Notes: generated by a model not told the origin, from the letters alone. DNA of 47,251 nucleotides from Nostoc indistinguendum CM1-VF10 (GCA_019359215.1 JAHHHS010000056.1:1-47251); one strand, 5' to 3'; positions 1 through 8,544 are shown, counted from the stretch's first letter. Program-made: numbers and translations.

Positions 1-122
1 AACAAACTTAAGCTAATTAAACGTTCTGGATATGGATTTAGAAACTTTGAAAATTTTCGAGTTAGATGCTTGTTAAATTGGTATGCCAACTATTAATTGA
101 GCATAACAAGTACTGAAGAACC
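1..122 (+). mobile_element. Right end of an ISL3-family insertion sequence (partial)
   Basis: Positions 1-96 read in frame 1 as the last 31 residues of a transposase (NKLKLIKRSGYGF..., ending CLLNWYANY and TAA at 94-96). This is the conserved C-terminus of ISL3-family DDE transposases. The catalytic part lies outside the window. The stretch GTACTGAAGAACC ending at about 122 has the form of an ISL3 terminal repeat, which on the other strand begins GGTTCTTC; the boundary is inferred, because the left end is not visible. The following 8 bases (123-130) would be the target duplication. A pRiA4b-type reading frame starts directly after, so the element appears to sit inside that gene. Confidence 0.75.
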
Positions 123-403
123 GTTATAAAGACCATTTCGGTCGTATAATCAAAATCGGTCATCCGTACATGGAAACACCCCCATTTGCAGATCAAGTGC
201 ACATTGGTAACTTGTCTTTAGAACCCGGTTCTAAAATGACTTATCTTTATGATTTTGGTGACAACTGGAAATTTGATGTGCAGTTAGAAGCAATTAATCC
301 GCCTGATAATAAAATTAAAAAACCAAAAATTTTAGAAGTTCACGGAAATGTACCTCAACAGTATTGGAGTGAGGATGAATATGAAGAAGATGAAGGAGAG
401 TAA
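107..403 (+). pseudogene. pRiA4b ORF-3-like protein, 5' end lost
   Basis: The frame is open from 107 to the stop at 401-403. The residues from about 123 onward (RYKDHFGRIIKIGHPYMETPP) and MTYLYDFGDNWKFDV match the plasmid pRiA4b ORF-3 family (PF07929). That family has no established function and is common near mobile DNA in cyanobacteria. The first ATG is at 170, but recognisable family sequence continues upstream of it to the ISL3 terminus at about 122. ATG170 is therefore an internal methionine, not the native start. Family members usually carry 60 or more further N-terminal residues, which are missing here. The acidic tail (SEDEYEEDEGE) looks like a natural C-terminus. A truncated product from ATG170 is possible but would lack much of the domain. 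Confidence 0.7.
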
Positions 404-481
404 TTATACTATTTTAGTAACTAGATTTATAAAGAAGTACCCCTGATAAAATTAATGTAACTTTGTAAACAAGTAATAAAG

Positions 482-542
482 TGTTAAGCTCATCCCACCC
501 CTAAAAAGGAATGAGATAGCACGAAAGACTGTTAACTGTTAA
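482..542 (+). repeat. Dispersed repeat, copy A
   Basis: This runs from TGTTAAGCTCATC to GACTGTTAACTGTTAA. A second copy lies inverted at 7320-7379 and aligns over the whole length with about ten substitutions and a 1-bp length difference. The ends are the best conserved: TGTTAAGCTCATC, CACCCCTAAAA and GACTGTTAACTGTTAA. Neither copy encodes protein. Both sit in long intergenic regions. Confidence 0.75.
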
Positions 543-562
543 CCATCAACCGTTAACGGCCT

Positions 563-618
563 AAAAAGGCGTTTATCATCCCATCTTTAAAAAGAGTGGG
601 TTTTCCCGACGCCTTTTT
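563..618. terminator. Hairpin with AAAAAGGCGT/ACGCCTTTTT arms
   Basis: The arms AAAAAGGCGT (563-572) and ACGCCTTTTT (609-618) are perfect complements. The loop contains a second imperfect stem (CCCATCT / AGAGTGGG). The T run closing the right arm and the A run opening the left arm would suit a bidirectional terminator, but no gene ends close by, so it may simply be part of the neighbouring repeat. Confidence 0.45.
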
Positions 619-884
619 ATAAAAATTTATTAGTAAAGTCATTTAAAAAACCTATTAAATTATTTAAAATAGCAATATTGAACTCAAATTATCACCTTAG
701 TTTGTATATCATAGAATTTTACTTAGTTGTCTGCCAATGATGTTAAAAAAGCTAACACGATATCAATATTTTACAGAAAAATATTACTGGATATATTCAA
801 GTATGTAATTTAAGGAAAATCCGAGAACACACTGAATCTCAGTTCATTCTCGAAAGTTTTAACAGTTATTTGCACACAAGATTA

Positions 885-1562
885 ATGAAAAACGATACAC
901 CAGAAGAATTAAACCCAGACCAAGAAATTGGGCGCTTGATTGATGAAGTCATGTCTTCATCTCTGACTGATGAACAGTATCGCAAAAAGATGCAGCGGCG
1001 CAAAGAAGTGCAGGATCAACGCATAGCACAAGCTGTACCAGAAAAAGGATTAATTATTGTAAATACTGGTAATGGTAAAGGTAAAACCACCGCCGCCTTG
1101 GGGATGGTATTACGATCGCTAGGTCACGGGTATAAAGTAGCGATCGTCCAATTTATCAAAGGTAGCTGGGAACCTTCAGAAAAAAGGGTTTTTAGCTATT
1201 GGGAAGACCAGATAGAATTTCACGCAATGGGCGAAGGCTTCACTTGGGAAACTCAAGACCGCGATCGCGATCTCGACAAAGCTAGCGCTGCGTGGGAAAA
1301 ATCATTAGAATACATCCGTAACCCAGATTTTCATCTAGTGTTGTTAGATGAAATCAATATCGCTCTCAAAATGTCTTACTTAGAAGTAGAGGATGTTTTA
1401 GCGGGATTGGCGCAAAAACCAGCCGATAAGCACGTTATTCTCACAGGTAGAGGCGCACCGGCTGCTTTAATTGAGCGTGCTGATCTCGTAACCGAAATGA
1501 CCCTAGTTAAGCATCCTTTCCGCGATCAAGGTGTTAAGGCGCAAGCAGGAATTGAGTATTAA
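885..1562 (+). CDS. cobO: Cob(I)yrinic acid a,c-diamide adenosyltransferase
   Basis: This enzyme transfers the 5'-deoxyadenosyl group of ATP to the cobalt of corrinoids (cobalamin synthesis and salvage) and belongs to the CobA/CobO/BtuR family. About 225 residues is the usual family length plus a short N-terminal extension. The P-loop GNGKGKTT is at residues 62-69. The family motifs IVQFIKGSW and LVLLDEINIAL (the Walker B-like strand) follow. I chose ATG at 885. A TTG at 870 would add five residues but is less likely. It stands alone: the next gene is convergent, with its stop only 9 bp away, and no other cobalamin gene is in the window. Confidence 0.93.
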   Translation: MKNDTPEELNPDQEIGRLIDEVMSSSLTDEQYRKKMQRRKEVQDQRIAQAVPEKGLIIVNTGNGKGKTTAALGMVLRSLGHGYKVAIVQFIKGSWEPSEKRVFSYWEDQIEFHAMGEGFTWETQDRDRDLDKASAAWEKSLEYIRNPDFHLVLLDEINIALKMSYLEVEDVLAGLAQKPADKHVILTGRGAPAALIERADLVTEMTLVKHPFRDQGVKAQAGIEY

Positions 1563-1570
1563 CTTGAAGA

Positions 1571-2272
1571 TTACTTACACATTTGCAACGTGCGGCGATC
1601 GCTAGCTGTAATGGAATTTAACTGGTAAAAGTCTTGCAGAGCCACCGAGTAAGCATAACTGCTGAACTCATCTTCACTGACTTTAGATGGTCTATTGCTT
1701 GCAGCGACCTGATTCGACCGAGGATAACTGGCTTCATTTGACGAACCATTAACCGTCATCGCCAACTCTCCTGATGGGTTGAGTGTACCCTGAAAACAAT
1801 TAAACTCTGATTGGGGCATATACAATGCACCAGTTACCTTGCCCTGTTGCTTTTGAAATATGATGTAACCTTGACCTAGTTGGTTTGATTTTGGGGATTG
1901 ACCATAAAGATAAATCCCATCTTTTACAGGAAAATTCGCTTTTGGTAAAACTTCCGCACTTTTTGTAGCTCCTTGAGAACCTGGAACCAACGCTGTGGTT
2001 GTAGGTAATGTTTTTCCGCTCTTATGACCAAAAAAACCTCTATCTCCAGAAGCCGCATTGAGTTGACTTCTCTGCTCTCGAACTCTTCTTAGCTGCGACA
2101 AAAGAGAGTTTTCGCTGGGTTTCTCAATCTGAGCCGATGAGAATGAAGAACCTGTAACCGATACTACTTGAGTCTGCTTGGCTATAAAGCCCAAACCGAG
2201 AAGTAAGCCTAAGCCCGCGAGGGAAATTCCCCACTGACGGGGAGATAATAACTGATGAAGGTTGTTAAGCAC
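1571..2272 (-). CDS. Conserved cyanobacterial membrane-anchored protein of unknown function
   Basis: I do not recognise a named family. The start is GTG at 2272, preceded by a good Shine-Dalgarno (AGGAG on the minus strand). Residues 15-31 form one hydrophobic segment (a signal anchor). Residues 35-115 are Ser/Gln-rich and look disordered. The C-terminal part from about residue 118 (DGIYLYGQSPKSNQLGQGYIIF, then GALYMPQSEFNCF) looks like a folded beta-rich periplasmic domain with two cysteines, one near residue 159 and one at the last-but-one position, possibly a disulfide. The gene is convergent with cobO. A periplasmic or thylakoid-lumen location is inferred from topology. Confidence 0.7.
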   Translation of the reverse strand: MLNNLHQLLSPRQWGISLAGLGLLLGLGFIAKQTQVVSVTGSSFSSAQIEKPSENSLLSQLRRVREQRSQLNAASGDRGFFGHKSGKTLPTTTALVPGSQGATKSAEVLPKANFPVKDGIYLYGQSPKSNQLGQGYIIFQKQQGKVTGALYMPQSEFNCFQGTLNPSGELAMTVNGSSNEASYPRSNQVAASNRPSKVSEDEFSSYAYSVALQDFYQLNSITASDRRTLQMCK

Positions 2273-2721
2273 CCTACTTCTCCTGTTAAAAAACTAACTA
2301 AGTTCTCTAGAACTTGCTTAAATCATAACCAAGTCTTAATTGCCAAAGACTTTGCTAACGATTTATATTACTATTGTCCAAAAAAGAAAACTGTCAAAAA
2401 CTAAAGTTTTTATTTAATTGAATTCAATAACCTTAGATTACCATCAGTTAGAGTATTTATTCTTCATCCAATAGATTCATCCTATCGGGTGAGGTTAATC
2501 ATAAATTAACTGCTCTCAATCAATATCGGTTTTTTGACATCTCGTTTTTTGCTTTTTAATAAATAAAAATTACTGACACTATTTTTTAAAATGTTTTTCC
2601 GTATAAATACAGGGTAAAATTTAAATATTTTCCTGATTGTCAGCATAAAAAAATAGCCCCCTGAATTCAGGAGGCGCATCACCAAGGTGGTGGAAAGACG
2701 CGGCACTTCGCGCCTCTCATT
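2273..2721. other. Intergenic region between sigma factor gene and the 1571-2272 gene
   Basis: It is AT-rich. It contains the sigma gene terminator (2647-2674) and presumably the promoter of the leftward gene starting at 2272. A 66-codon minus-strand frame at 2506-2706 runs across the terminator hairpin and is not credible as a gene. Confidence 0.6.
2647..2674 (-). terminator. Rho-independent terminator of the sigma factor gene
   Basis: Read on the minus strand there is a stem centred on CCTGAATTCAGG, extended by further C/G pairs, followed by CTATTTTTTT. It lies about 50 bp downstream of the sigma factor stop at 2722. A second GC-rich hairpin (around 2695-2718) directly follows the stop. 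Confidence 0.7.
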
Positions 2722-3705
2722 TTAACTAGCAACGTATTCTTTAACATTGGCACGACGGCGACGCAGATGAGCCAAAGCTTGATGCTCTAACTGGCGGACG
2801 CGTTCACGGCTGAGATTCAATCTCTCACCCACTTTCGCCAATGACATTTCATTACCATCTTCTAAACCAAAGCGCAGGGCTAAAACTTGTCGCTGTTGCG
2901 GAGTTAGTTCTGCTAGCAGGTTGTTCAAGTCTTGACGTAAGAATTCCTGATTGGTGTAATACTCTGGTGATGGGCCGTCATCTTCGAGCATTTCTTGCAA
3001 CTCGGTATCCTGGTTGTCGCCAACTTTAACATCCAAGGATACTGGTTGACGCGCCATGTTCAGGTACTCGCGAATCTGAGCAGGTTCTATTTCCAGTTCT
3101 TTGGCAATTTCGGCTGGAGTAGGCGATCGCCCCAAGGTTTGAGCCAACTCGCGCTGCACTTTTTTGATTTTATTCAGTTTTTCGGTAATGTGGATCGGTA
3201 AGCGGATGGTGCGGCCTTGTTGAGCGATCGCACGAGTAATCGCTTGGCGAATCCACCAGTAAGCATAGGTTGAGAACTTATAACCCCTCATTGGGTCAAA
3301 TTTCTCCACACCCCGCTCTAATCCTAGTGTTCCTTCCTGGATTAAATCCAGAAACTCCATATTCCGCTTTTGATATTTCTTAGCAATAGCAACGACCAAG
3401 CGCAAATTCGCTTCGATCATTTTTTGCTTCGCCCGCTTCCCTTGCGCTACCGTTTGTTGGATCTCGGTTTCCGACTGTTGGACGTGGTCAGCCCACTCTG
3501 ACATATCCGGTTCGCGGTGCAGTTTCTTCGCCAAAGCTTCTTTGGCGTCGATGAACTTCATCATTTGTTGCACCTGCTTCCCATAGACAATCTCTTGTTC
3601 ACGGGTTAGCAGTGGTACACGACCAATTTCTCGCAGATAGGTTCGCACCATATCAGCCGTGAATTTGGTATTGAGGTTTTCCGTTTGGGTGTTGACAGTA
3701 GGCAT
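2722..3705 (-). CDS. Group 2 RNA polymerase sigma-70 factor (SigB/SigD-like)
   Basis: This is a non-essential primary-like sigma factor that directs RNA polymerase to stress- or nutrient-responsive promoters. At 327 residues it has the compact group 2 form without the long N-terminal region 1.1 extension. Region 1.2 begins at about residue 16 (ADMVRTYLREIGRVPLL). Region 2 spans about 98-168, including the rpoD box FDPMRGYKFSTYAYWWIRQAITRAI. Region 3 follows at about 180-250. Region 4 (about 265-320) contains the helix-turn-helix LSRERVRQLEHQALAHLRR. The start has AGAGG 11 bases upstream. SigB and SigD paralogues are too alike to separate by eye, so no symbol is given. The long 5' region (550 bp) suggests complex regulation. 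Confidence 0.92.
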   Translation of the reverse strand: MPTVNTQTENLNTKFTADMVRTYLREIGRVPLLTREQEIVYGKQVQQMMKFIDAKEALAKKLHREPDMSEWADHVQQSETEIQQTVAQGKRAKQKMIEANLRLVVAIAKKYQKRNMEFLDLIQEGTLGLERGVEKFDPMRGYKFSTYAYWWIRQAITRAIAQQGRTIRLPIHITEKLNKIKKVQRELAQTLGRSPTPAEIAKELEIEPAQIREYLNMARQPVSLDVKVGDNQDTELQEMLEDDGPSPEYYTNQEFLRQDLNNLLAELTPQQRQVLALRFGLEDGNEMSLAKVGERLNLSRERVRQLEHQALAHLRRRRANVKEYVAS

Positions 3706-4256
3706 TGATGTGTTATCCTCTACTCCGTAAACACAATGTATCTTTTCTTACTAAAATCGATGGGAGAAAGGTAGTACATCTATCACGAAATATCGGGAGT
3801 TATCAAAAGTAATTATCAATTGATCTAGCCGTTGTTCAGACGGTAAACTCCCAATGATAGGTTCCCCTACCTTCCCTAAATTTTCAATCTTTATATAAGC
3901 ACGCTGGTTGTTTTGGAGAATTCTTCTTTTAGGCAGTTACTTATAGCAACTGGAAATCCGAAGTCGATATGAGTTCCATTTACTTTATAGTACGATAAAT
4001 CAGGCAAATAGTAAAGTTTTTTAAGATTAAATCTTTAATTATAATTCAAAATTGCCGATTTGCAAAAAAAAATTAAACTTCCTTGAAATTACTGACTATA
4101 TCTATAGTGACGCTAAAAACCCCTCTTCTGTTGCCCAAAACTAGCCGGATAACCGAACTTAATTTCCCGCGATAATGGAGGGATGTTACGAATTAGGGAT
4201 TTGTCATTAGTCATTAGTCATTTGCAAAGGACAAAGGACAACTGACCAATGACTAT
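3706..4256. other. Upstream region of the sigma factor gene
   Basis: There is no ORF. The 3706-4196 part is the probable promoter and leader of the leftward sigma gene. The 4196-4254 part is a period-7 repeat tract next to the stop of the HerA-like gene. No operator could be assigned. Confidence 0.55.
4200..4254. repeat. STRR-type GTCATTA/GGACAAA tract abutting a stop codon
   Basis: It contains consecutive heptamers: GTCATTA repeated, then GGACAAA, then ACCAATGAC. The tract ends 2 bp from the stop codon (4257-4259, minus strand) of the HerA-like gene. The same family flanks that gene's start (5994-6018). Confidence 0.8.
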
Positions 4257-5999
4257 CTAGAATCCCAGGTCAGCTTTGGCTAGTTCAGCAGCAGCAAATA
4301 CTTCTGCGTCAGGTTTTTCTTCCCAGGCTGGTTCACCAATTTCTTCGTAAAAAGTTGCGTCGTAAGGACGGGTACGTACTACTACTGGCATAGGAACAGC
4401 ATGACCCAAAATTAAAGCTTGTTGCTTAGAGTCTAGCTTTGCCAATACCGATCGCAGTCCGCTACCACCAGATACACCTGTAAAAATCGCGTCAATGTCT
4501 TTTTCGTCATTCAGCAAAGCGGTAATACGAGTCCCAATCTGAGACATAACTTCATTATCAATACCCGATGGACGTTGATCAACTACCAAAAGTGTGACGA
4601 AATATTTCCGCAATTCGCGGGCAATAGTCCCAAAGATAGTGCTTTGTACTACTCCTGGGTCTAGGAAACGGTGCGCCTCTTCAATGGTAATCATCAATGG
4701 TGTGGGGCGATCGTTAGGATTTTTGCTTTGCAGGAATTTATCTGCTTTTTTGACGTAATGCTCGTGAATACGTCGGGTGATCATATTCGTCACCAACATA
4801 TAAGAGAGCATATTGGACTGGGAACCAAATTCTATCACAACATTCTTCCCAGCTTCCAGACACTGGACAATTTTACTAATATAATTCTGAGGGCAAACCG
4901 CTCGCATATACTTCAAGCTATCCATCCGCAAGAGTTTACGCTGCAATGCCATAATCGAGCCTTTGTGTCCGCGCTTCTCATCGCAGAACATCTCAATTTC
5001 TTCGTTAGTCATGTTCAGCAACTGGACAATCCAAGACTTGCCAAACTCGCTATATAGAATATTGGCGTTATCTAAGGCTGCGTCAGAGAGTCCTAAATCT
5101 CGGCTACATAACTTAATATCTTCAACTTCTATTTGCTCATAACTCAAATAAAGTTCTTGAGCATCACGCACACCCCGGCGCTTTGTCGATTCCGGGTCGA
5201 GGGTATAAACTTCCACCTTACTAGGAAAAAGTTGTTTTAAACCCTTAACTGTGTTTACGTTCTTCCCTTCTGCAACGGCTTCCCAGCCATACTCAGAGTG
5301 CATATCAAAAATTAAGTTCACTGCCGCACTTTTACGGATAACGCCAGCTAAAAGCAACCGTGTTAGAAAAGATTTACCAGTACCAGATTTGCCAAAAACC
5401 CCATTACTACGTTCTACGAAGCGATTTAAATCGATGCAAACGGGCACATCCATATCTAAAGGTTTGCCGATGGAAAAATTGCGCCTTTGGGGGTCATCTT
5501 CCCAACCAAATACCCGACGAAAATCGTCAACACTTGCTTCGTAAACTTGGCTAAAGTGGCTAGGAATAGTTTTAACAGGCAACAATTCCATCGTAGTACT
5601 GGTTTGCGGTACAAATGAAGCCAAACCCGTCACCGATGGAAGGAAGGGATTTGTTGATTTGCCATTTGTTGGAGAGAAAGATTCTTCAGTTTCGGGAGTG
5701 AACATCAACATCGGCGCGAGGTTGATAGTACCGTATGTTCCACTTCCGGCTAAAACATCTCGTAAAAAAGTGTCTTCCCAACTAGGGGGATTGGCAATAA
5801 TTCGGGCATTAGCAGCTCCCAATGCTACATCTGTCAGCATACAAAAAAAGCGCGATCGCATCCCTTGCACAACAAGAAACTTACCCACCCGCATATCTTC
5901 CACAGAAATGTCAGGATGCAATCGCACTTCTAAACCTTCAGTTAAAGAACCTTGAATAACCGAACCTAATGGCTGTACCGAATTCATCTGATTAGTCAT
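4257..5999 (-). CDS. HerA/DUF87-family P-loop ATPase
   Basis: This is a hexameric HerA/FtsK-superfamily ATPase of the type that pumps or remodels DNA. The N-terminal part (about 1-100) is the HAS-barrel-like region. Residues 100-140 are low-complexity. Walker A is GKSGTGKS (203-210). The Walker B strand with catalytic acids is LMITIEEAH (435-443), and the arginine-finger region is near DQRPSG. In bacteria HerA often pairs with a NurA nuclease, SIR2 or other partners, but none is adjacent here; the neighbours are a sigma factor and a GST. The annotated ATG (5999) lies inside a GTCATT-type repeat without a Shine-Dalgarno, so the second methionine at 5987 is an equally good start. The cellular role is not known from sequence. 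Confidence 0.85.
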   Translation of the reverse strand: MTNQMNSVQPLGSVIQGSLTEGLEVRLHPDISVEDMRVGKFLVVQGMRSRFFCMLTDVALGAANARIIANPPSWEDTFLRDVLAGSGTYGTINLAPMLMFTPETEESFSPTNGKSTNPFLPSVTGLASFVPQTSTTMELLPVKTIPSHFSQVYEASVDDFRRVFGWEDDPQRRNFSIGKPLDMDVPVCIDLNRFVERSNGVFGKSGTGKSFLTRLLLAGVIRKSAAVNLIFDMHSEYGWEAVAEGKNVNTVKGLKQLFPSKVEVYTLDPESTKRRGVRDAQELYLSYEQIEVEDIKLCSRDLGLSDAALDNANILYSEFGKSWIVQLLNMTNEEIEMFCDEKRGHKGSIMALQRKLLRMDSLKYMRAVCPQNYISKIVQCLEAGKNVVIEFGSQSNMLSYMLVTNMITRRIHEHYVKKADKFLQSKNPNDRPTPLMITIEEAHRFLDPGVVQSTIFGTIARELRKYFVTLLVVDQRPSGIDNEVMSQIGTRITALLNDEKDIDAIFTGVSGGSGLRSVLAKLDSKQQALILGHAVPMPVVVRTRPYDATFYEEIGEPAWEEKPDAEVFAAAELAKADLGF

Positions 6000-6060
6000 T
6001 GGTCATTTGTCATTAGTTATTCTCCCCCAATGCCCTATGCCCTATGCGCAATGCGCCATT
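5994..6060. repeat. STRR-type tract between the GST and HerA-like genes
   Basis: It contains GTCATT(G/T/A) heptamers (5994-6018) followed by AATGCCCTATGCCCTATGCGC (period 7). It fills the whole gap between the GST stop (6063) and the HerA-like start, so the HerA-like gene is bracketed on both sides by the same repeat family. Confidence 0.8.
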
Positions 6061-6062
6061 AC

Positions 6063-6857
6063 CTAATCAATTTGAATCGAAGTTGGCGCACTTCCGGTTG
6101 GTGGAGTAGTACTGATTAATGGTTTACGGAATTGGGCATAAAGGCGATCGCGCCAGCTAAAGAATGGTTCATAATTTATATTCTCTGCAAAGATTGGCAA
6201 TCCTTTACCTCTGAGAGAAGCTGGTAAATCCAGATAGGGGCCAGAGGGGAACTTGAGCAATATTGATAAGCCAGCTACTGCTAAGTCAGCTAAAGTCGGT
6301 TCATCTCCTGTTAAATAAGGACTATCTGCCAATAATAACGTTACCGCTTCCAAGTCTTGTTTTAAGGATGCGATCGCTGACTGAATAACATCCGGGCTAT
6401 AACCTACTCCAAAACCGAACATTGTGAGTAAATCAGTGGGTACTCCTCCAACCAGACTTTTAAATATATCTGGTGTTGAGGTAGGTAATAAAGATTTACG
6501 GAAATTTTGGTCTTGACTTATGGCAGCAAATAGTGCTTTGCGACCTTTGATGCCTATGGATTCATCAGCCCATTCTTCTATTAATAAAGTTAAACCCCGT
6601 TTTTTGGGATCTTGCGGTATTATTGGGCGATCGGGATACTCTAAGTCTAAATACTTAGCTATTTCCGTAGAATCCACAATATACTTGTTCCGATCCTTTA
6701 ATACCGGAACTTGTCTTTGACCAGTCAGCCGGAACAGTTCTACTTGTCCAATCCCAGGCGTAACTTCTATTTTGCGATAATCTAGTCCTTTAAAATCTAG
6801 AATTAGGCGTACTTTCTCTGAGTATTGAGATAGTTCCCATTGGTATAATTCCAGCAT
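6063..6857 (-). CDS. Glutathione S-transferase family protein
   Basis: It has a thioredoxin-fold N-terminal domain (about 1-78). The start region MLELYQWELSQYSEKVRLIL carries Ser10 and Ser13 where GSTs have the catalytic Ser/Cys, and the cis-Pro motif QVPVLKD is present. An all-helical C-terminal domain follows (about 90-240) with the capping-box stretch LTGDEPTLADLAVAGL. 264 residues is slightly long for the family. I chose ATG 6857, which has AAGG eight bases upstream; TTG at 6881 is possible but weaker. The substrate is unknown. Its stop lies 3 bp from a repeat tract. Confidence 0.87.
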   Translation of the reverse strand: MLELYQWELSQYSEKVRLILDFKGLDYRKIEVTPGIGQVELFRLTGQRQVPVLKDRNKYIVDSTEIAKYLDLEYPDRPIIPQDPKKRGLTLLIEEWADESIGIKGRKALFAAISQDQNFRKSLLPTSTPDIFKSLVGGVPTDLLTMFGFGVGYSPDVIQSAIASLKQDLEAVTLLLADSPYLTGDEPTLADLAVAGLSILLKFPSGPYLDLPASLRGKGLPIFAENINYEPFFSWRDRLYAQFRKPLISTTPPTGSAPTSIQID

Positions 6858-7245
6858 CTTGTATACCTTGTAACTGGTCAACTTCTTAACTTTACAATTG
6901 TATCTTTAGTTAAGGTAATTTTTCTTTACATTAGTTGCTTGTAGTTAATATAATTGACATTAGGATTGAACTTATATATGATTTTTGGCAAAATTATCGA
7001 TTAAAAAAATATTATTTTCTGAGTGATTAAAATATCAAATAATTAAATAATTGAGCCTACATAAACAAATTTAACCGCTCAGTCCTGAGCATTCAGTAGT
7101 TACTCTAATTTCTCTAACTGTTAGCCTACGTAATAAATTTATTTACTTTCTGTAGTTTTCCTGAGTACTAAATTGGTAATTTTGACATTATACGACCCGA
7201 TGCGTTGACTGTCGATACCAATTCTGTATGAAGATGCCCATAATC

Positions 7246-7285
7246 AGTCCTCCCTTGACAAGGGGGACGGCGTAGCCGGGGGGAA
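7246..7285. repeat. Palindromic dispersed repeat (CCCTTGACAAGGGGG type)
   Basis: TCCCTTG and CAAGGGG form a stem with a one-base spacer, followed by GGACGGCGTAGCCGGGGGG. Elements of this form are common between genes in Nostocales. Only one copy is seen in the window. Confidence 0.5.
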
Positions 7286-7319
7286 ATATATGCAGTTTCA
7301 CAAAGAGACGGTATGACGA

Positions 7320-7379
7320 TTAACAGTTAACAGTCAACGCGAAATACCATCCCCTTTTAGGGGTGAGATGAGCTTAACA
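7320..7379 (-). repeat. Dispersed repeat, copy B (inverted relative to copy A)
   Basis: The reverse complement begins TGTTAAGCTCATC and ends GACTGTTAACTGTTAA, matching 482-542 end to end. Confidence 0.75.
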
Positions 7380-7677
7380 AAGCTTGTTGTAACTCATAAC
7401 TTGTAAATATATTTTTCGATTTTCTAAGAGTTTACGCTACACCAAGCCAGGCTTTTTAACTCCTTTTGGTGTAATCGAGAAAATTTACTCAATTTACATG
7501 AAATATATGCTAAGTATATTTGATCCTTGTTAAGCCTGAATCGAGGTTAGATATTTGACCTCATAAACACAAACTCATCGGATGAATAATTTTACTTTCC
7601 TCTTCGGTTAGATTTTGTGCATAGCAAAATGTTATAAATCTTTATGTAATGTGTGGACAAAAAGACAAACAAAATTT

Positions 7678-8481
7678 ATGAAGACAAATTACAGCAAATT
7701 GCTGACCACGTTGGCAGGCATAGCAGGATTTACAAGTTTCAACCTTCTCATTACTTTACCATCCGATGCGAAATCTGCACTAAATCCTAACCCCAGTATT
7801 TTCAAAGAAGCTCCTTATAATCAGGGTCAACGCCTCCAAGCAAACGCTTCCTTAATAGAAAAAAGCAATACCAAGGGTCAACAACTAGCGCAGCAGAGTG
7901 GTGGAACGCTAAATCCCAGACCAAGTATTTTCAACGAGCCGCCCTATAATCGTGGTGGTAGCCCTACACCTAGTGAAACTGCACCCGTCACCCCACGTCC
8001 AGGAACTCAACCTACCCAGACACTTCCTACAACTCCATCAACCCCAGGTTCAACCGACACTCAAGGTAAAAACTTATTAGGGTTGGCAGAGTCAAACGCT
8101 TCTTTTACCACCTTAACTAAGGCTTTGAAAGCAGCAGGATTGACTGGAGCTTTACAAGGCAAAGATAACTTAACTATTTTTGCACCCACTGATGCAGCTT
8201 TTGCTAAGTTGCCACAAGATGCTTTGCAAGAATTGTTAAAACCAGACAACAAAGAAGTATTGCTCAAGATTTTGACTTACCATGTAGTACCTGGTAAGGT
8301 ATTGTCCACTGATTTGAAGTCTGGCGAAGTTAAAAGCCTTGAAGGCGGCGCAATCAACGTTAAAGTTGATCCTGCTACTGGTGTAACTATCAACGATGCT
8401 AGGGTGACACAGGCAGATATCACAGCCAGCAATGGTGTAATCCACGCAATTGATCAAGTGATTTTACCTCCTGACTTGTAG
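7678..8481 (+). CDS. Secreted fasciclin (FAS1)-domain protein with tandem N-terminal motif
   Basis: An export signal occupies residues 1-31 (LLTTLAGIAGFTSFNLLIT, then a cleavage-like Ser-Asp-Ala). Two copies of a short motif follow, LNPNPSIFKEAPYNQG (about 34-49) and LNPRPSIFNEPPYNRG (about 77-92). A Pro/Thr linker (about 93-125) leads to one complete FAS1 domain (about 130-266) with the H1 and H2 boxes NLTIFAPTDAAFAKLP and GVIHAIDQVILPP. FAS1 domains mediate adhesion at cell surfaces or in matrix. I start at ATG 7678 because the signal peptide begins there; a TTG at 7615 adds a non-hydrophobic extension. A terminator follows at 8545-8575. Confidence 0.9.
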   Translation: MKTNYSKLLTTLAGIAGFTSFNLLITLPSDAKSALNPNPSIFKEAPYNQGQRLQANASLIEKSNTKGQQLAQQSGGTLNPRPSIFNEPPYNRGGSPTPSETAPVTPRPGTQPTQTLPTTPSTPGSTDTQGKNLLGLAESNASFTTLTKALKAAGLTGALQGKDNLTIFAPTDAAFAKLPQDALQELLKPDNKEVLLKILTYHVVPGKVLSTDLKSGEVKSLEGGAINVKVDPATGVTINDARVTQADITASNGVIHAIDQVILPPDL

Positions 8482-8544
8482 TTTTCGGTATCAGTACAAC
8501 CTGTAGCGGACTAGGTTGGCATAAAATATTAATAGGAAAAAATT

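Larger units (their letters stand above)
404..884. other. Intergenic region before cobO, with dispersed repeat
   Basis: No coding sequence was found. It holds one copy of a 61-bp dispersed repeat (482-542) and a long hairpin (563-618). The rest is AT-rich and probably contains the cobO promoter, although no convincing -35/-10 pair was picked out. Confidence 0.6.
6858..7677. other. Long intergenic region between divergent genes, with repeats
   Basis: 820 bp lie between the divergent GST and fasciclin genes. There is no believable ORF. It contains a CTCCCTTGACAAGGGGG palindromic repeat (about 7246-7285), copy B of the 61-bp dispersed repeat (7320-7379) and a small stem GAGGT...ACCTC near 7543-7562. 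The last ~100 bp should include the fasciclin promoter. Confidence 0.6.

Noticed and set aside
2506..2706. 66-codon minus-strand frame
   Set aside because: It spans the sigma gene terminator hairpin, is rich in Lys/Ile/Phe as random AT-rich frames are, and has no ribosome binding site.
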